Assembly: GCA_038147755.1 (NCBI GenBank)
Contig: JAYQTS010000003.1
Coordinates: 62,001 to 126,000, forward strand
Origin: UBA5951 sp012269555
GTDB lineage: Bacteria > Pseudomonadota > Alphaproteobacteria > Puniceispirillales > Puniceispirillaceae
Reading direction: 5' to 3'
DNA length: 64,000 nucleotides
Shown: one piece after another, positions 20,071-29,346 of the stretch
How positions within the stretch are numbered: position 1 is the first letter of the stretch
Layout of the letters: the number at the start of each line of letters is the position of its first letter
Notes under the pieces: generated by a model
Seen by the model: the letters and a program-made list of their open reading frames with translations, nothing else
What the model was told of the DNA's origin: nothing
The model's database searches: none
Translations under genes and position numbers: made by a program

Positions 20071-20976
20071 TCAAATTGATAATTTTTCTTCTTCGGTATT
20101 TCTCTTTGTTTGTCTCACAAACTCTCGCCACACAATTACCATACTACTTATGAAGATAGCACATGCTCCTAAAAGCTCAAAAAATGTTGGTAATTCAGAA
20201 AAATATAAAAATCCAACCAGACCAGCGACTGGCAGTTGTAGATAACGAAGGGTAGTAACAACTACAGCATCGGCATATTTATATGCAAAGGTTACAGAAA
20301 GTTGAAGCAATGATGCAAGAAGTCCTAGAATGACTAATAAATGCCAAATGTTTATATCGTAAGAAAAAACTAATTTTGATGGAAAAATTATTGCTCCAGC
20401 TAATGATACTATGAAGGCACCAGCAAAATTATGTATCAATGTTACTGTAAATGGAGAGTCACTTTTACCAAGCTTCCGCAGAATTATAGATAGAGCAGCC
20501 CCTGTTAAAGCGGCTGCAACCCCATATATTACTCCAAGACTTAATTTGCTCGAAAATGGATTTGTTATCAAAAGTACTCCAATCATCCCTATGATTACAG
20601 CTGACCATCTATAAATTCCAATTTTTTCACCTAAAAATAATGGAGAAAAAAGAGTCACAAAAATAATTGAACTCTGAAAGAGAGCTGTTGCCAATCCAAG
20701 AGAAATGTTTTGCAGAGCTAAAAAAACAAAAGTTATACTGCTAAGTCCTAAGATTACTCTTAAAACCATAGCAACCCTATTTTGTACAAAGAATAATCTG
20801 TATTTATGAATTAAAAAAGCAGATATAACTAATATAGGTAGAGCAAACCAAAAACGGAAAATTAAAATACTTATTATGTGTAAATCTTGCGCAAGTATTT
20901 TCACTAGCATGCTGGTTAATACGCCAAATAACACGGTTAATATTGAGAACAAAATGCCTTTAGCTACATCTGTCAT
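20071..20976 (-). CDS. DMT-superfamily transporter (EamA family)
   Basis: A 301-residue inner-membrane protein with ten predicted helices in two EamA halves. In the first half FLALQNISLGLATALFQSS and FLGEKIGIYRWSAVIIGMIGVLLI are typical; in the second SVTFAYKYADAVVVTTLRYLQLPVAGLVGFLYFSELP follows the same plan. Such proteins export or import small metabolites; the substrate is unknown. It converges on the aldehyde dehydrogenase and is divergent from the coxM-type gene. Confidence 0.85.
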   Translation of the reverse strand: MTDVAKGILFSILTVLFGVLTSMLVKILAQDLHIISILIFRFWFALPILVISAFLIHKYRLFFVQNRVAMVLRVILGLSSITFVFLALQNISLGLATALFQSSIIFVTLFSPLFLGEKIGIYRWSAVIIGMIGVLLITNPFSSKLSLGVIYGVAAALTGAALSIILRKLGKSDSPFTVTLIHNFAGAFIVSLAGAIIFPSKLVFSYDINIWHLLVILGLLASLLQLSVTFAYKYADAVVVTTLRYLQLPVAGLVGFLYFSELPTFFELLGACAIFISSMVIVWREFVRQTKRNTEEEKLSI

Positions 20977-21092
20977 TTTTTTTCATTTCTAAAATAATGG
21001 GTAGTTCTTTTTAAATCCAAGGATACCATATTATCTTGTGAAGTACCTTTTTGAAAAGAACATTGTTGAAGATAAAAAAAATATAGACAAAA

Positions 21093-21102
21093 TTATCGAT
21101 AA
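21093..21102. promoter_or_regulatory. Palindrome TTATCGATAA, copy 1
   Basis: A perfect ten-base palindrome 51 bases before the coxM-type ATG, in the gap between divergent genes. The identical sequence lies upstream of the NitT/TauT ATPase (59620) and of the peptide-type binding protein (62113). It could be an operator; no regulator is assigned. Confidence 0.4.
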
Positions 21103-21152
21103 AGTTAAAAATAATAGCTCAAACTAATTATTATCTTGTGTTAGGGAAAAAT

Positions 21153-22013
21153 ATGAAGGCATCTGCATTCAGTTATCATAAGCCAATTTCTCTTGAAGAC
21201 GCTCTAAGTTTACTTGAGACCGAGGAGGAGGCAAAAATCCTTGCTGGTGGACAATCTTTAATGCCAATGTTGAATATGCGCTTTGTTCAGCCTGAGGCTG
21301 TCATAGATGTAAATGAAATTGACGAGCTTGCAAGGATTTCTTTTAAAGACCATGTTGAGATTGGTGCTTTAACGCGTCAAAAAACGCTTGGCACTGACTC
21401 CATTATAAAACAGCATTTGCCAATAATGCAGGAAGCATTAAAATGGGTTGGTCATTTTCAAACCCAGTCACGAGGAACAATTGGTGGTAGTTTGTGTCAC
21501 TTAGACCCTGCAGCAGAGTTGCCGATGATAGCCTTGTTGTATGACGCAGAATTAGAAGTCGCATCGAAATCTACAACTCGTGTTATTCCAATCAAAGAAT
21601 GGGCACTTGCCTACATGATGCCATCAATTGCACCAGAAGAATTACTTACTAAAATCTTAATAAAGCCCTGGAGTATGCCATATGGTTATGGCTTTCAAGA
21701 ATTTGCGCGAAGACACGGTGATTTTGCTATTGCTGCGGTAGGTTGTCTTTTAAAACTCCAGGATGGCGTGATCAGCGATATTGCAATATCTATAGGCGGT
21801 GTTGAAGATGTACCTCGAAGGTTTATCGAATGTGAGGATGTATTGCATGGTTTGAAATATGATATAGAAGAAGTAAAAAAGCAAATAACAGGCCCGCTAG
21901 ACCAAATAAATTATTTAGATGACAGCCTTGTTACAGGTTCTTATAGACAAAAATTGCTTAAGGGACTGCTTGTACGTTCAATCGAGCAGGCAGCAAGTAG
22001 AGCAAATTCTTAA
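21153..22013 (+). CDS. coxM: Molybdenum hydroxylase FAD-binding medium subunit (CoxM family)
   Basis: A 286-residue flavoprotein of the xanthine-oxidase family medium subunit. The two FAD loops are clear: AGGQSLMPMLNMR (about 35-47) and TIGGSLCHLDPAAELP (about 109-124), followed by the CO_deh_flav C-terminal part from about residue 175 (FQEFARRHGDFAIAAVGC). I choose the ATG at 21153, preceded by AGGG, over an in-frame TTG at 21138. It passes electrons between the 2Fe-2S small subunit and an acceptor. The next genes encode the small and large subunits in the usual M-S-L order. Confidence 0.88.
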   Translation: MKASAFSYHKPISLEDALSLLETEEEAKILAGGQSLMPMLNMRFVQPEAVIDVNEIDELARISFKDHVEIGALTRQKTLGTDSIIKQHLPIMQEALKWVGHFQTQSRGTIGGSLCHLDPAAELPMIALLYDAELEVASKSTTRVIPIKEWALAYMMPSIAPEELLTKILIKPWSMPYGYGFQEFARRHGDFAIAAVGCLLKLQDGVISDIAISIGGVEDVPRRFIECEDVLHGLKYDIEEVKKQITGPLDQINYLDDSLVTGSYRQKLLKGLLVRSIEQAASRANS

Positions 22014-22030
22014 AAATAGGGAGATGTTAA

Positions 22031-22516
22031 ATGCAAGAACAAGATGTTCGAATGCATGTAAATGGCAAACAAGTCTCAGGTAAAGTGGAAACAAGAACTC
22101 ATTTGGGAGATTTTCTTCGTCAAGCAGCAGGACTTACCGGAACACATCTTGGATGTGAGCATGGTGTTTGTGGTGCTTGTACGGTGATCGTTGACGGAGA
22201 TGCAGTACGGTCTTGTCTTATGCTGGCAGTTCAAGCTGATAATTGTGAAGTTATAACAATAGAAGGAATAGCTAAGGAGGATGGGAGTTTGCATCCTCTG
22301 CAGGAGGCTTTCCGTAATAATCATGCGTTACAATGTGGTTTCTGTACTGCTGGAATGATTACCTCACTATATGCATTCTTGTTGGAAAATCCTGAAAGAA
22401 ATGAAGAAGAAATTAGAGAAGCAATATCAGGTAATATATGCCGATGCACTGGTTATCAAGGTATTGTCTTAGCTGCCAAAGAGGCAGCAGCAAAAATGGC
22501 TAAAGATAGGAATTAG
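22031..22516 (+). CDS. coxS: Molybdenum hydroxylase 2Fe-2S small subunit (CoxS family)
   Basis: A 161-residue protein with two [2Fe-2S] domains. The plant-type cluster ligands are in GCEHGVCGACTVIVDG and the following SC (about residues 43-64). The C-terminal helical cluster domain has QCGFCTAGM (about 103-111) and GNICRCTGYQGI (about 137-148). All eight cluster Cys are present. A GGGAG site precedes the ATG. It lies 17 bases after coxM and 4 bases before coxL, so the three are co-transcribed. Confidence 0.93.
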   Translation: MQEQDVRMHVNGKQVSGKVETRTHLGDFLRQAAGLTGTHLGCEHGVCGACTVIVDGDAVRSCLMLAVQADNCEVITIEGIAKEDGSLHPLQEAFRNNHALQCGFCTAGMITSLYAFLLENPERNEEEIREAISGNICRCTGYQGIVLAAKEAAAKMAKDRN

Positions 22517-22520
22517 AAAA

Positions 22521-24862
22521 ATGGGTGTTAGACAAATTGGAGCGCGTGTTCAAAGAGTTGAGGATGAAAATTTAATTCGTGGAGAGGGAAAATACCTTGA
22601 TGATATTCAGCTACCTAATATGGGTTATGCTGCATTTTTGCGTTCATCAATGGCTCACGCAAAAATTTCGGTAACAGACACAGAAGCTGCGCGGAAACTA
22701 GATGGAGTACAAGCGGTATTCACTTATGAAACACTTCCGTCTTCTCTTGTAAGCAAAACACAACTTGAAACTTATCCGGCTCCTATCATCAAACAAAGTA
22801 TGTGTCCTGAACTTCTAGCAAACGACGAGGTAGCGCATGTTGGACAAGCTATCGCTATGGTGATTGCAAACACGCGTCATGTAGCAGAGGATGCATGTGA
22901 ATTAATACAAGTAGAATATACACCCTTGACGCCAGTGGTAGACGTAATAAAGGCAGCAAATTCAGATAGTCAGTTGACGCACAGTTCATTGAAAGACAAT
23001 ATTGCAGCATCTATAGAAACAAAATTCGGTGATGTGGGAACTGCATTTGAAGAATGCGAAGATTCAATAGAGTTAACCTTTAAACAACACCGAGGGGGAT
23101 GTCATGCAATGGAGTGCAGAGGTGTCCTTGGTGATTGGCAACAACAATTGGGAGAATTAACTTTATATTCTTCTACTCAATGTCCATATTTAGTGCGAAG
23201 AATGGTTTCAAGACAGTTGGGTTGTCCGGAAAGCTCCATAAGGGTGATAGCGCCAGATGTTGGAGGCGGCTTTGGTCCAAAAGCTGGATACTATCCCGAG
23301 GAGGCGCTTATTGCAATTGCGTCAAAAGAGTTGAGAAAACCTGTCAAATGGACAGAAGATAGAAGAGAACATTTTATATCAACTAATCAGCAAAGAGACC
23401 AAATTTGGAATTTAGAGGTCGCTTTCAAAAAAAATGGGGAAATAACCGCTTTAAAGGGGCATGTAACTCATGATAGTGGTGCTTTTTTGAATTATGGTTT
23501 ATTGCTCTCGGCTACCACATTAATGCCTTTGCCAGGTCCATATAAAATTAAAAACGTTCATGTTACTCTTGATGCTGTTTACACTAATACAGTCTCTACG
23601 AGTCCTGTAAGAGGAGCAGGAAGACCAAATGCTGCTTACGCCATGGACCGCGTAATAGATGCTGTAGCTCGTCATTTAAGCATTGACCCTGCAGAAATGA
23701 GGCAAATAAATTTAGTAAAAAACGAGGATTTTCCTTATCAGCCAGGTTCCAAACATAGGAATGGTTCTATGATGACTTATGATAGCGGGGACTATACTGG
23801 AATGTTAGCTATGGTAAAAGAAATGGCAGATTATGACGGCTTCCGTAAAGAACAACAAGAGGCTAGAGCAAAAGGTAAATATTTGGGGATTGGTTTAGCT
23901 TGCTTTATTGAAGATACTGGAATGGGGCCTTACGAGGGTGTAAATGTGCGCGTTGATGTAACTGGAAATGTCATCGCATCGACTGGTGCTACTAGCCAAG
24001 GTCAGGGGCACGCGACAGTGATTGCACAAGTTATTGCTGAAAATCTTGATATAGATATTAGCAAAATACGTGTTGAAGCAGGAGATACTGGGAAATTTCC
24101 CATGGTATTGGAGCTATTGGAAGTAGAACCGGGGTAAATGTTGGTATATCTGCAAATGATGCTGCGCTTCAGGTTAAAAACAAAGCTTTAAAGCTAGCAT
24201 CGATTTTGCTTGAAAAGCCAGAGGATGAGTTGGAGTTATCAGATGGTGCGGTAAGAGCTCGTTCTGATTCCAATCAATTTATCACACTTGCAGATTTGGC
24301 ATTGCAATTATCACCAGCAGTCGCTGGCAAGCTTCCAGAGGGTTTTGAAACCGCTGGTTTAGAGGCGGTTTCATATCAAACTACTGACTACATGCCTCAT
24401 TCTAGCGGTGCCAATATCGCAAAAGTAGAAGTAGATGTTGTTACTGGAGGAATTAAAATTCTTGATTATTATGTAGTTCATGATTGTGGTAGGATATTAA
24501 ATCCAATGATCGTGGATGGTCAGATTATAGGTGGAGTTGTCCATGGTATAGGCAATGCTATGTTTGAGCAGATGGTATATGATGACTCTGGCAACCCGAT
24601 GACTACTAATTATGGGGATTATCTTTTGCCCTTAGCATCTGAAATGCCGGAAATTCATGTGGCGCATATTGAAACACCATCTCCAGCAAATCCAATGGGA
24701 TTAAAGGGCGCAGGAGAGGGAGGAACTATACCAGCTATTGGAGCTATGATTAACGCTATTGAGGACGCTTTAACGCCGTTTGATGCCTATATTGCAAAAT
24801 ACCCTGTTACCCCAGAATATATACTTGAGCTCGTTGATGGAGAGAAAATAGCAGCAGAGTAA
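22521..24862 (+). CDS. coxL: Molybdenum hydroxylase large subunit (CoxL-like, form II type), frame broken once
   Basis: The molybdopterin-cytosine-dinucleotide subunit, about 780 residues after repair. N-terminal hammerhead domain begins GARVQRVEDENLIRGEGKYLDDI. The Mo domain has the GGGFGPK loop (about 252) and SPVRGAGRPNAAYAMDR at the active-site loop. True form I CO dehydrogenase has AYxCSFR there; RGAGR marks the form II group of unproven substrate. The frame ends early at 24137 because of three C at 24099-24101; one added C gives KFPHGIGAIGSRTGVNVG and runs on to 24862 (GLKGAGEGGTIP). It probably hydroxylates an aldehyde or N-heterocycle. Confidence 0.88.
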
Positions 24863-24883
24863 AATACTGGTTCTTTAAATAAC

Positions 24884-25817
24884 TTAGTTTCTAAAGTCTA
24901 AAATTTGTTTTAAAATAGAGATTATTTGCTTGCTTTGTTTAAAACAAGGTTTTGATTTATTATCACACGATTCTTTAAAATTTTTTAACATAAGTGCATA
25001 CTGGTTACACGGTTCGAATATTTTTTTTGTTCCCTCTCCAATATTTCCTAATGACCAACTTGCTGTTGCTCTTTCGCTTGGATTAAATGGCGCATCTAGT
25101 CTTGCCCATCCATGTTGAGCAGTCACATGAACACATTGTGATAAACCCATGGCGCTTGAAACATGCATATAGAGTCTTTTTCCATGTCCAAAATCTATTA
25201 ACGCATTCATATCTTTTTCTACATCAAGATTGGGATCCATTTGTAGGTTACAAAATAGTAGTTGGGGCTTACTTTCAAATATCAAAATTCCCGCGAGTGC
25301 TGTGTAGCATGCAATGTCCCATACTGGCCCACCACCCATTTTCGCAAAGTTTCTTATGTCTCCGTCTGGCCTTGGCGGGTAGGAAAAAATAGCTGAAATA
25401 TGTAACGCATCTCCAATTTCAATTTTTTTTAGCCACTCCCATTGAGGATGATAACGTACCATGAATGCCTCTTGAAAATAACAATTGCTTAAATTAGCTG
25501 CTTTTTTCCACAGCGGCTATCTCTGACAATGATAATGCCATCGGTTTTTCACAAAGAACATGTTTCCCTGCATTTAAAGCTTTTATGCTCCATTCAGCGT
25601 GTAAATGATTTGGGAGAGGTATGTAAACAGCTTCCACCTCTGGATTTGAGAGTACGTCATCATATTGTCCAATCTTTGAAAAGCCGTATTTTTCTGGACT
25701 TTTTGGTCTTTTAGGATCGCGAGTGCCGAGATGCACAATAGAAAATCCATTCTCCTGCATAGCAGGAATTAATTGATTCCTTGAAATTTTTGCATCTCCT
25801 AATATCCCAAATTTCAT
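24884..25817 (-). CDS. Gfo/Idh/MocA family oxidoreductase, frame broken once
   Basis: NAD(P)-dependent oxidoreductase of about 310 residues after repair. The N-terminal Rossmann part begins MKFGILGDAKISRNQLIPAM and includes VEAVYIPLPNHLHAEWSIKALNAGKHVLCEKPMALS, where EKP holds the family Lys. The C-terminal half holds FMVRYHPQWEWLKK and PVWDIACYTALAGI. The break is at six T on the plus strand (25502-25507): either five or eight restore VEK-AANLSNCYFQEAF. The ATG at 25817 has a weak AAAGAG site. It ends the minus-strand series dipeptidase, 568-aa protein, DUF3726, Gfo/Idh. Confidence 0.82.
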
Positions 25818-25867
25818 ATTTTTCTCTTTACTAATCAATTCGTTTTCATTTAGCCAAACTGTCTAAT

Positions 25868-26497
25868 TTAATCGTTATCTGTAAGGCCAGCACCTGCACC
25901 CGTTAATCTTGATTGTTCTGTTTCTTGGACGTAGGTATTGGCTGCAAGGTCTTCGATTTCTCTCCAACTTTTATCCTTAATAAATAAGGAACCAGATGGT
26001 TCTAATTCAACTAAGTCATCATGAATTTTATCTGTTATCTTTAATGTTACATAGTCAGCTTTGTTACTAATAAGGAATTCATCATTGGCGGCTAATGAAT
26101 ATTTAAAAAACCTCGCAACTACTTTTTTTTTGAGACTTAATGATAAACTTAATTCAGGGGCTAAATGTAGGCAGAATCCGCCAAGAAGTAAAACGCTATC
26201 GATACGCCGGATATTGATCTTTCTATATAAATTTGATTGCAAACAATCTGCAAAGAATGGACCATCGTTAACAACTGAAACATTTTCAAAGTCTGCAACT
26301 TTACGTGATATGTCTAGAGTATGAGGCCGAGTTTTAGTTGTTCGAATTAAATTTGGAAGACAATCAAAAATTTCACTTTGATATGCACCAATTCTTACGG
26401 CGCTAGACGCTATATCTTCAGCACGGCCGACGTCGATGCCTGTGCCAATGCACGCCTTATAGCATAAAAATTTTGTTTCAGAGAATGACCTATGCAT
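25868..26497 (-). CDS. DUF3726 family protein
   Basis: A 209-residue protein of unknown biochemical function. The N-terminal pattern SFSETKFLCYKACIGTGIDVGRAEDIASSAVR matches the DUF3726 opening (Cys-x-x-A-x-G-x-G followed by a G-AED/E helix), and the end GAGAGLTDND matches the family tail. The ATG at 26497 lies two bases after the stop of the upstream 568-aa gene, so the two are probably translationally coupled. No membrane segment or signal peptide is seen. The assignment rests on remembered family patterns, not on a search. Confidence 0.65.
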   Translation of the reverse strand: MHRSFSETKFLCYKACIGTGIDVGRAEDIASSAVRIGAYQSEIFDCLPNLIRTTKTRPHTLDISRKVADFENVSVVNDGPFFADCLQSNLYRKINIRRIDSVLLLGGFCLHLAPELSLSLSLKKKVVARFFKYSLAANDEFLISNKADYVTLKITDKIHDDLVELEPSGSLFIKDKSWREIEDLAANTYVQETEQSRLTGAGAGLTDND

Positions 26498-26499
26498 AA

Positions 26500-28206
26500 T
26501 TAATGAAGTATTGGGAGCCACCAATCATCAGCATTTGAGTTGACTAATTCAGACGCTGTTGGAGCACCCTGATATAATGTTATACGTGTCCATCTGTCTG
26601 ACTTTGGATCAAATTTTGCTGCACCAAAAAAAGATAATTTGCATCTAAGCATGTCAATAGGGCGGCAATTTTTACCAATTAAATTATTTTGTATCTCGCT
26701 GAAAGGTGCCCATAAAGCGGTTTGTATTCTTCTAACAATATAACGAAATTGTGGGTGTTTCATAATAAAAATAGCAGTTATTTCATTTTCATCATATTCT
26801 CTTAATACTTTTTCAAGTTTTTGAACTCTCTTTGCTATATCTAGAGGCTGTTCTTTTTCCTCACCTTCTTCTGTTCGTCTTATGCCTAGTCTAGGTTCAA
26901 GCTTAGCCTCAGATGTATACCAAAAATGAAAATCTTCATCGGGGTTAGAGAAATCGATTTTAAGTGCCCAATCAAACTGTTTCTTTATTATTTCTTTAAG
27001 TTGTTTTAATGGCATATCTGGTCGAAGACGAGGTTCAGTATCACTATTCATACAATGTGATAAACTGTCAATTTCATCACCCCCAATTTCAATTACAAGG
27101 GCAATCATAAGCTCCTGTGTTTCAAGCGACAATTCGCTGGTTTGATTGATAAGGTTATTCATAGGATAAATATTATCAATATAAAGATTGATTTTGGTTC
27201 TTAGATTTTTCCATTCCTTTTGAAGAATGGATATACGTTCAGCCTGAATAGCATCTGCCGTTTGCCATTGTTCTAAATGGGCGTTTGCCCTATCAAATAA
27301 ACTGACCAAATTTTTTTTCTGACGGTTGGTAATTACTCGTTTTCCTCGCATTTTAGCTATTGCTGTCTCTCTGGCTAAAATCCAATTATTTATCAATACA
27401 GGGTGGCTAACTAGAAAAGGTGCCATACCAAGACCGGTTGAATTACCAATTCCCAGATATCTTTTATTTGCTGCTGAAAGCCCAATTGCAGTTTTGGGAG
27501 ATTTGCATTTAGCGATATGTTCTACAAGCTTATGAGTAAATTCTCTTATGAGGTATACCGCTAGCATCTCAATCTGGAAAGGACCAGAAAGACTTCCTCT
27601 GTTAATAACTTTTTCTCTATCTGCAATTCCAAACTTACCATTTCCGTAAACAGCTGTTGTTCTCATTAGGTAACCAGTTGACTCAACTAGCTTTTGTTCT
27701 GGCTGAACTCCCTTTGCGAGATTATCAACAACATGTTGAAATAGCCTAACGGATTTATTGGCCCTACTTAGAACCAATTCTTTTTCTGAATATCTGCCTG
27801 CCTCTTGATTTGGTACTTGATTTTCTAGTCTAACCAGGTCTTCTTTGGAAGGAATGCCATCAAATAAAACATAAGTGCTATCCCACGCTTCAGCAATTAC
27901 ACGGTCGGTTCGGTCTTCATCAGATAGTGGTTGTGTGTAAGCTATGAGTGAATAAGGTAGTCCATTAAGAGTAATAGTTAAAACAGCTTTTCCAAAGCCT
28001 TTCTCATTTAATGACCAATTTGTGATATTGAGAGATGAACCTTCTTTTGAAAGTTGGCGAATCAAAACACGCATAAATGACAGACGTGTTGGAAAAAAAC
28101 TACCAAGCCTTTCCAATCTCATCACAAGACTTGGGGGTCTTAGCTGATTTATAAAATTCTCTGTTAGCTCACATTTTTCTAATGTTTTGAATTTTTGTTT
28201 ACTCAT
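26500..28206 (-). CDS. Conserved hypothetical protein, 568 residues
   Basis: I cannot assign a function. The start at 28206 lies two bases after the dipeptidase stop. An N-terminal alpha/beta-like part (about 20-130) contains DRVIAEAWDSTYVLFDG. A middle part holds YLMRTTAVYGNGKFGIADRE and the Gly-rich KRYLGIGNSTGLGMAPFLVSHP, which looks like a conserved binding or catalytic core. A helical, charged stretch follows (about 290-430), and the end has FIMKHPQFRYIVRRIQTALWAPFSEIQ. There is no signal peptide or membrane helix. Dipeptidase before and DUF3726 after form a tight three-gene set with two-base gaps. Confidence 0.7.
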   Translation of the reverse strand: MSKQKFKTLEKCELTENFINQLRPPSLVMRLERLGSFFPTRLSFMRVLIRQLSKEGSSLNITNWSLNEKGFGKAVLTITLNGLPYSLIAYTQPLSDEDRTDRVIAEAWDSTYVLFDGIPSKEDLVRLENQVPNQEAGRYSEKELVLSRANKSVRLFQHVVDNLAKGVQPEQKLVESTGYLMRTTAVYGNGKFGIADREKVINRGSLSGPFQIEMLAVYLIREFTHKLVEHIAKCKSPKTAIGLSAANKRYLGIGNSTGLGMAPFLVSHPVLINNWILARETAIAKMRGKRVITNRQKKNLVSLFDRANAHLEQWQTADAIQAERISILQKEWKNLRTKINLYIDNIYPMNNLINQTSELSLETQELMIALVIEIGGDEIDSLSHCMNSDTEPRLRPDMPLKQLKEIIKKQFDWALKIDFSNPDEDFHFWYTSEAKLEPRLGIRRTEEGEEKEQPLDIAKRVQKLEKVLREYDENEITAIFIMKHPQFRYIVRRIQTALWAPFSEIQNNLIGKNCRPIDMLRCKLSFFGAAKFDPKSDRWTRITLYQGAPTASELVNSNADDWWLPILH

Positions 28207-28208
28207 AC

Positions 28209-29186
28209 TTAGCGTCCAAATTCTTCCTCGTAAAATTTGTACCAATTATCGCCTAATATGCCATCTATCTCTCGTTTGGAGAACCCAGTTTCTTGCAATC
28301 CTTGTTCTATATTGAGAAAATCTGAGTTCTTTCTAAACCAATAAGGCTGCATTGGAAAACCAGCTTTTTCTGCAGAACCTTCACCGTAGTCAATCGTTTT
28401 TGTCCAACGGCCATTTCGCATCCATTCAACAATTGAGTCAGGATGATCCTGACATAGATCACTGCCAATCCCAAGAGAGGAGGTTCCTCCTATTAAATCA
28501 GCAGTTTTAGCAATCATCTCACAGAACTCTTGTAATGTGCAGTTACTTCCATTTTTTAGATGGTGCGGATAAGTGGAGAAACCTAGCATACCGCCAGAAT
28601 CAGCTAAAGTTTTTATAACAGTATCTGACTTATTACGTTTTGCTTTACACCAAAAAATTGGATTTGCATGCGAAATGGTTATGGGTCTAGATGATTTTTC
28701 AATTGCTTGGAGGGTAGATTTTTCTGCTGAATGACTCATGTCAATGAGGATTCCAAGGCGGTTCATTTCCGTTATCACCTCTCGTCCCATACGAGTTATG
28801 CCACTATCTTCAGCTTCATAACAACCGGTTGCTAATAAAGACTGATTATTATAAGTAAGCTGCATAATTCGGATGCCTAATTGATGCCATATTTGTAAAA
28901 GACTGATATCATCCTCAATTGGTGCAGGTGTTTGAAAACCAAAGATAATGGCGGTTTTCCCCTCTTTTTTAGCAAGGCGTATATCTTCAGCATAATGAGC
29001 GTGCACTATCCTATCTGGATAACGCTCAAACCATTTATTCCATTCTTCTAAGTTGAATATTGTTTCTCTAAAATTTTCATGATAAGCGATTGTTACATGC
29101 ACACAGTCTAGACTGCCATCAAGCATTTCTGTGAATATTTTTTCCGACCAGTTTGCATATTGCAAACCATCAATTTTATAGCCCAT
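28209..29186 (-). CDS. Membrane-dipeptidase family protein (peptidase M19)
   Basis: A 325-residue zinc amidohydrolase-fold protein of the renal dipeptidase family. It shows the family segments AIIFGFQTPAPIEDDISLL, GIRIMQLTYNNQSLLATGCYE, LIDMSHSAEKSTLQAIEKSSRPITISHANP (two metal His) and GIGSDLCQD (Asp). The usual N-terminal HxD metal pair is not obvious: DCVHVTIAYHENF lies where HNDLP is expected. No signal peptide is present, so it acts in the cytosol. Proteins of this family hydrolyse dipeptides, N-acyl-amino acids or cyclic imides. It heads the set with the 568-aa and DUF3726 genes. Confidence 0.82.
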   Translation of the reverse strand: MGYKIDGLQYANWSEKIFTEMLDGSLDCVHVTIAYHENFRETIFNLEEWNKWFERYPDRIVHAHYAEDIRLAKKEGKTAIIFGFQTPAPIEDDISLLQIWHQLGIRIMQLTYNNQSLLATGCYEAEDSGITRMGREVITEMNRLGILIDMSHSAEKSTLQAIEKSSRPITISHANPIFWCKAKRNKSDTVIKTLADSGGMLGFSTYPHHLKNGSNCTLQEFCEMIAKTADLIGGTSSLGIGSDLCQDHPDSIVEWMRNGRWTKTIDYGEGSAEKAGFPMQPYWFRKNSDFLNIEQGLQETGFSKREIDGILGDNWYKFYEEEFGR

Positions 29187-29346
29187 TAAGATGCCTTTTT
29201 GAAAATCTGATAACTTAAATTGATAACCTTCGCTTGCTCTAAAAATATCATATATAGATATATTCGGGAATACGCTATTATTTGACGCTAATTAAAAATA
29301 TGTGCGAAGTTAAACTGAACCAGTTTGATAAATTAGAGGATATTTA

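Noticed and set aside
22521..24862. Aerobic carbon monoxide dehydrogenase
   Set aside because: The active-site loop is RGAGR, not AYxCSFR, so a form I enzyme is not supported.
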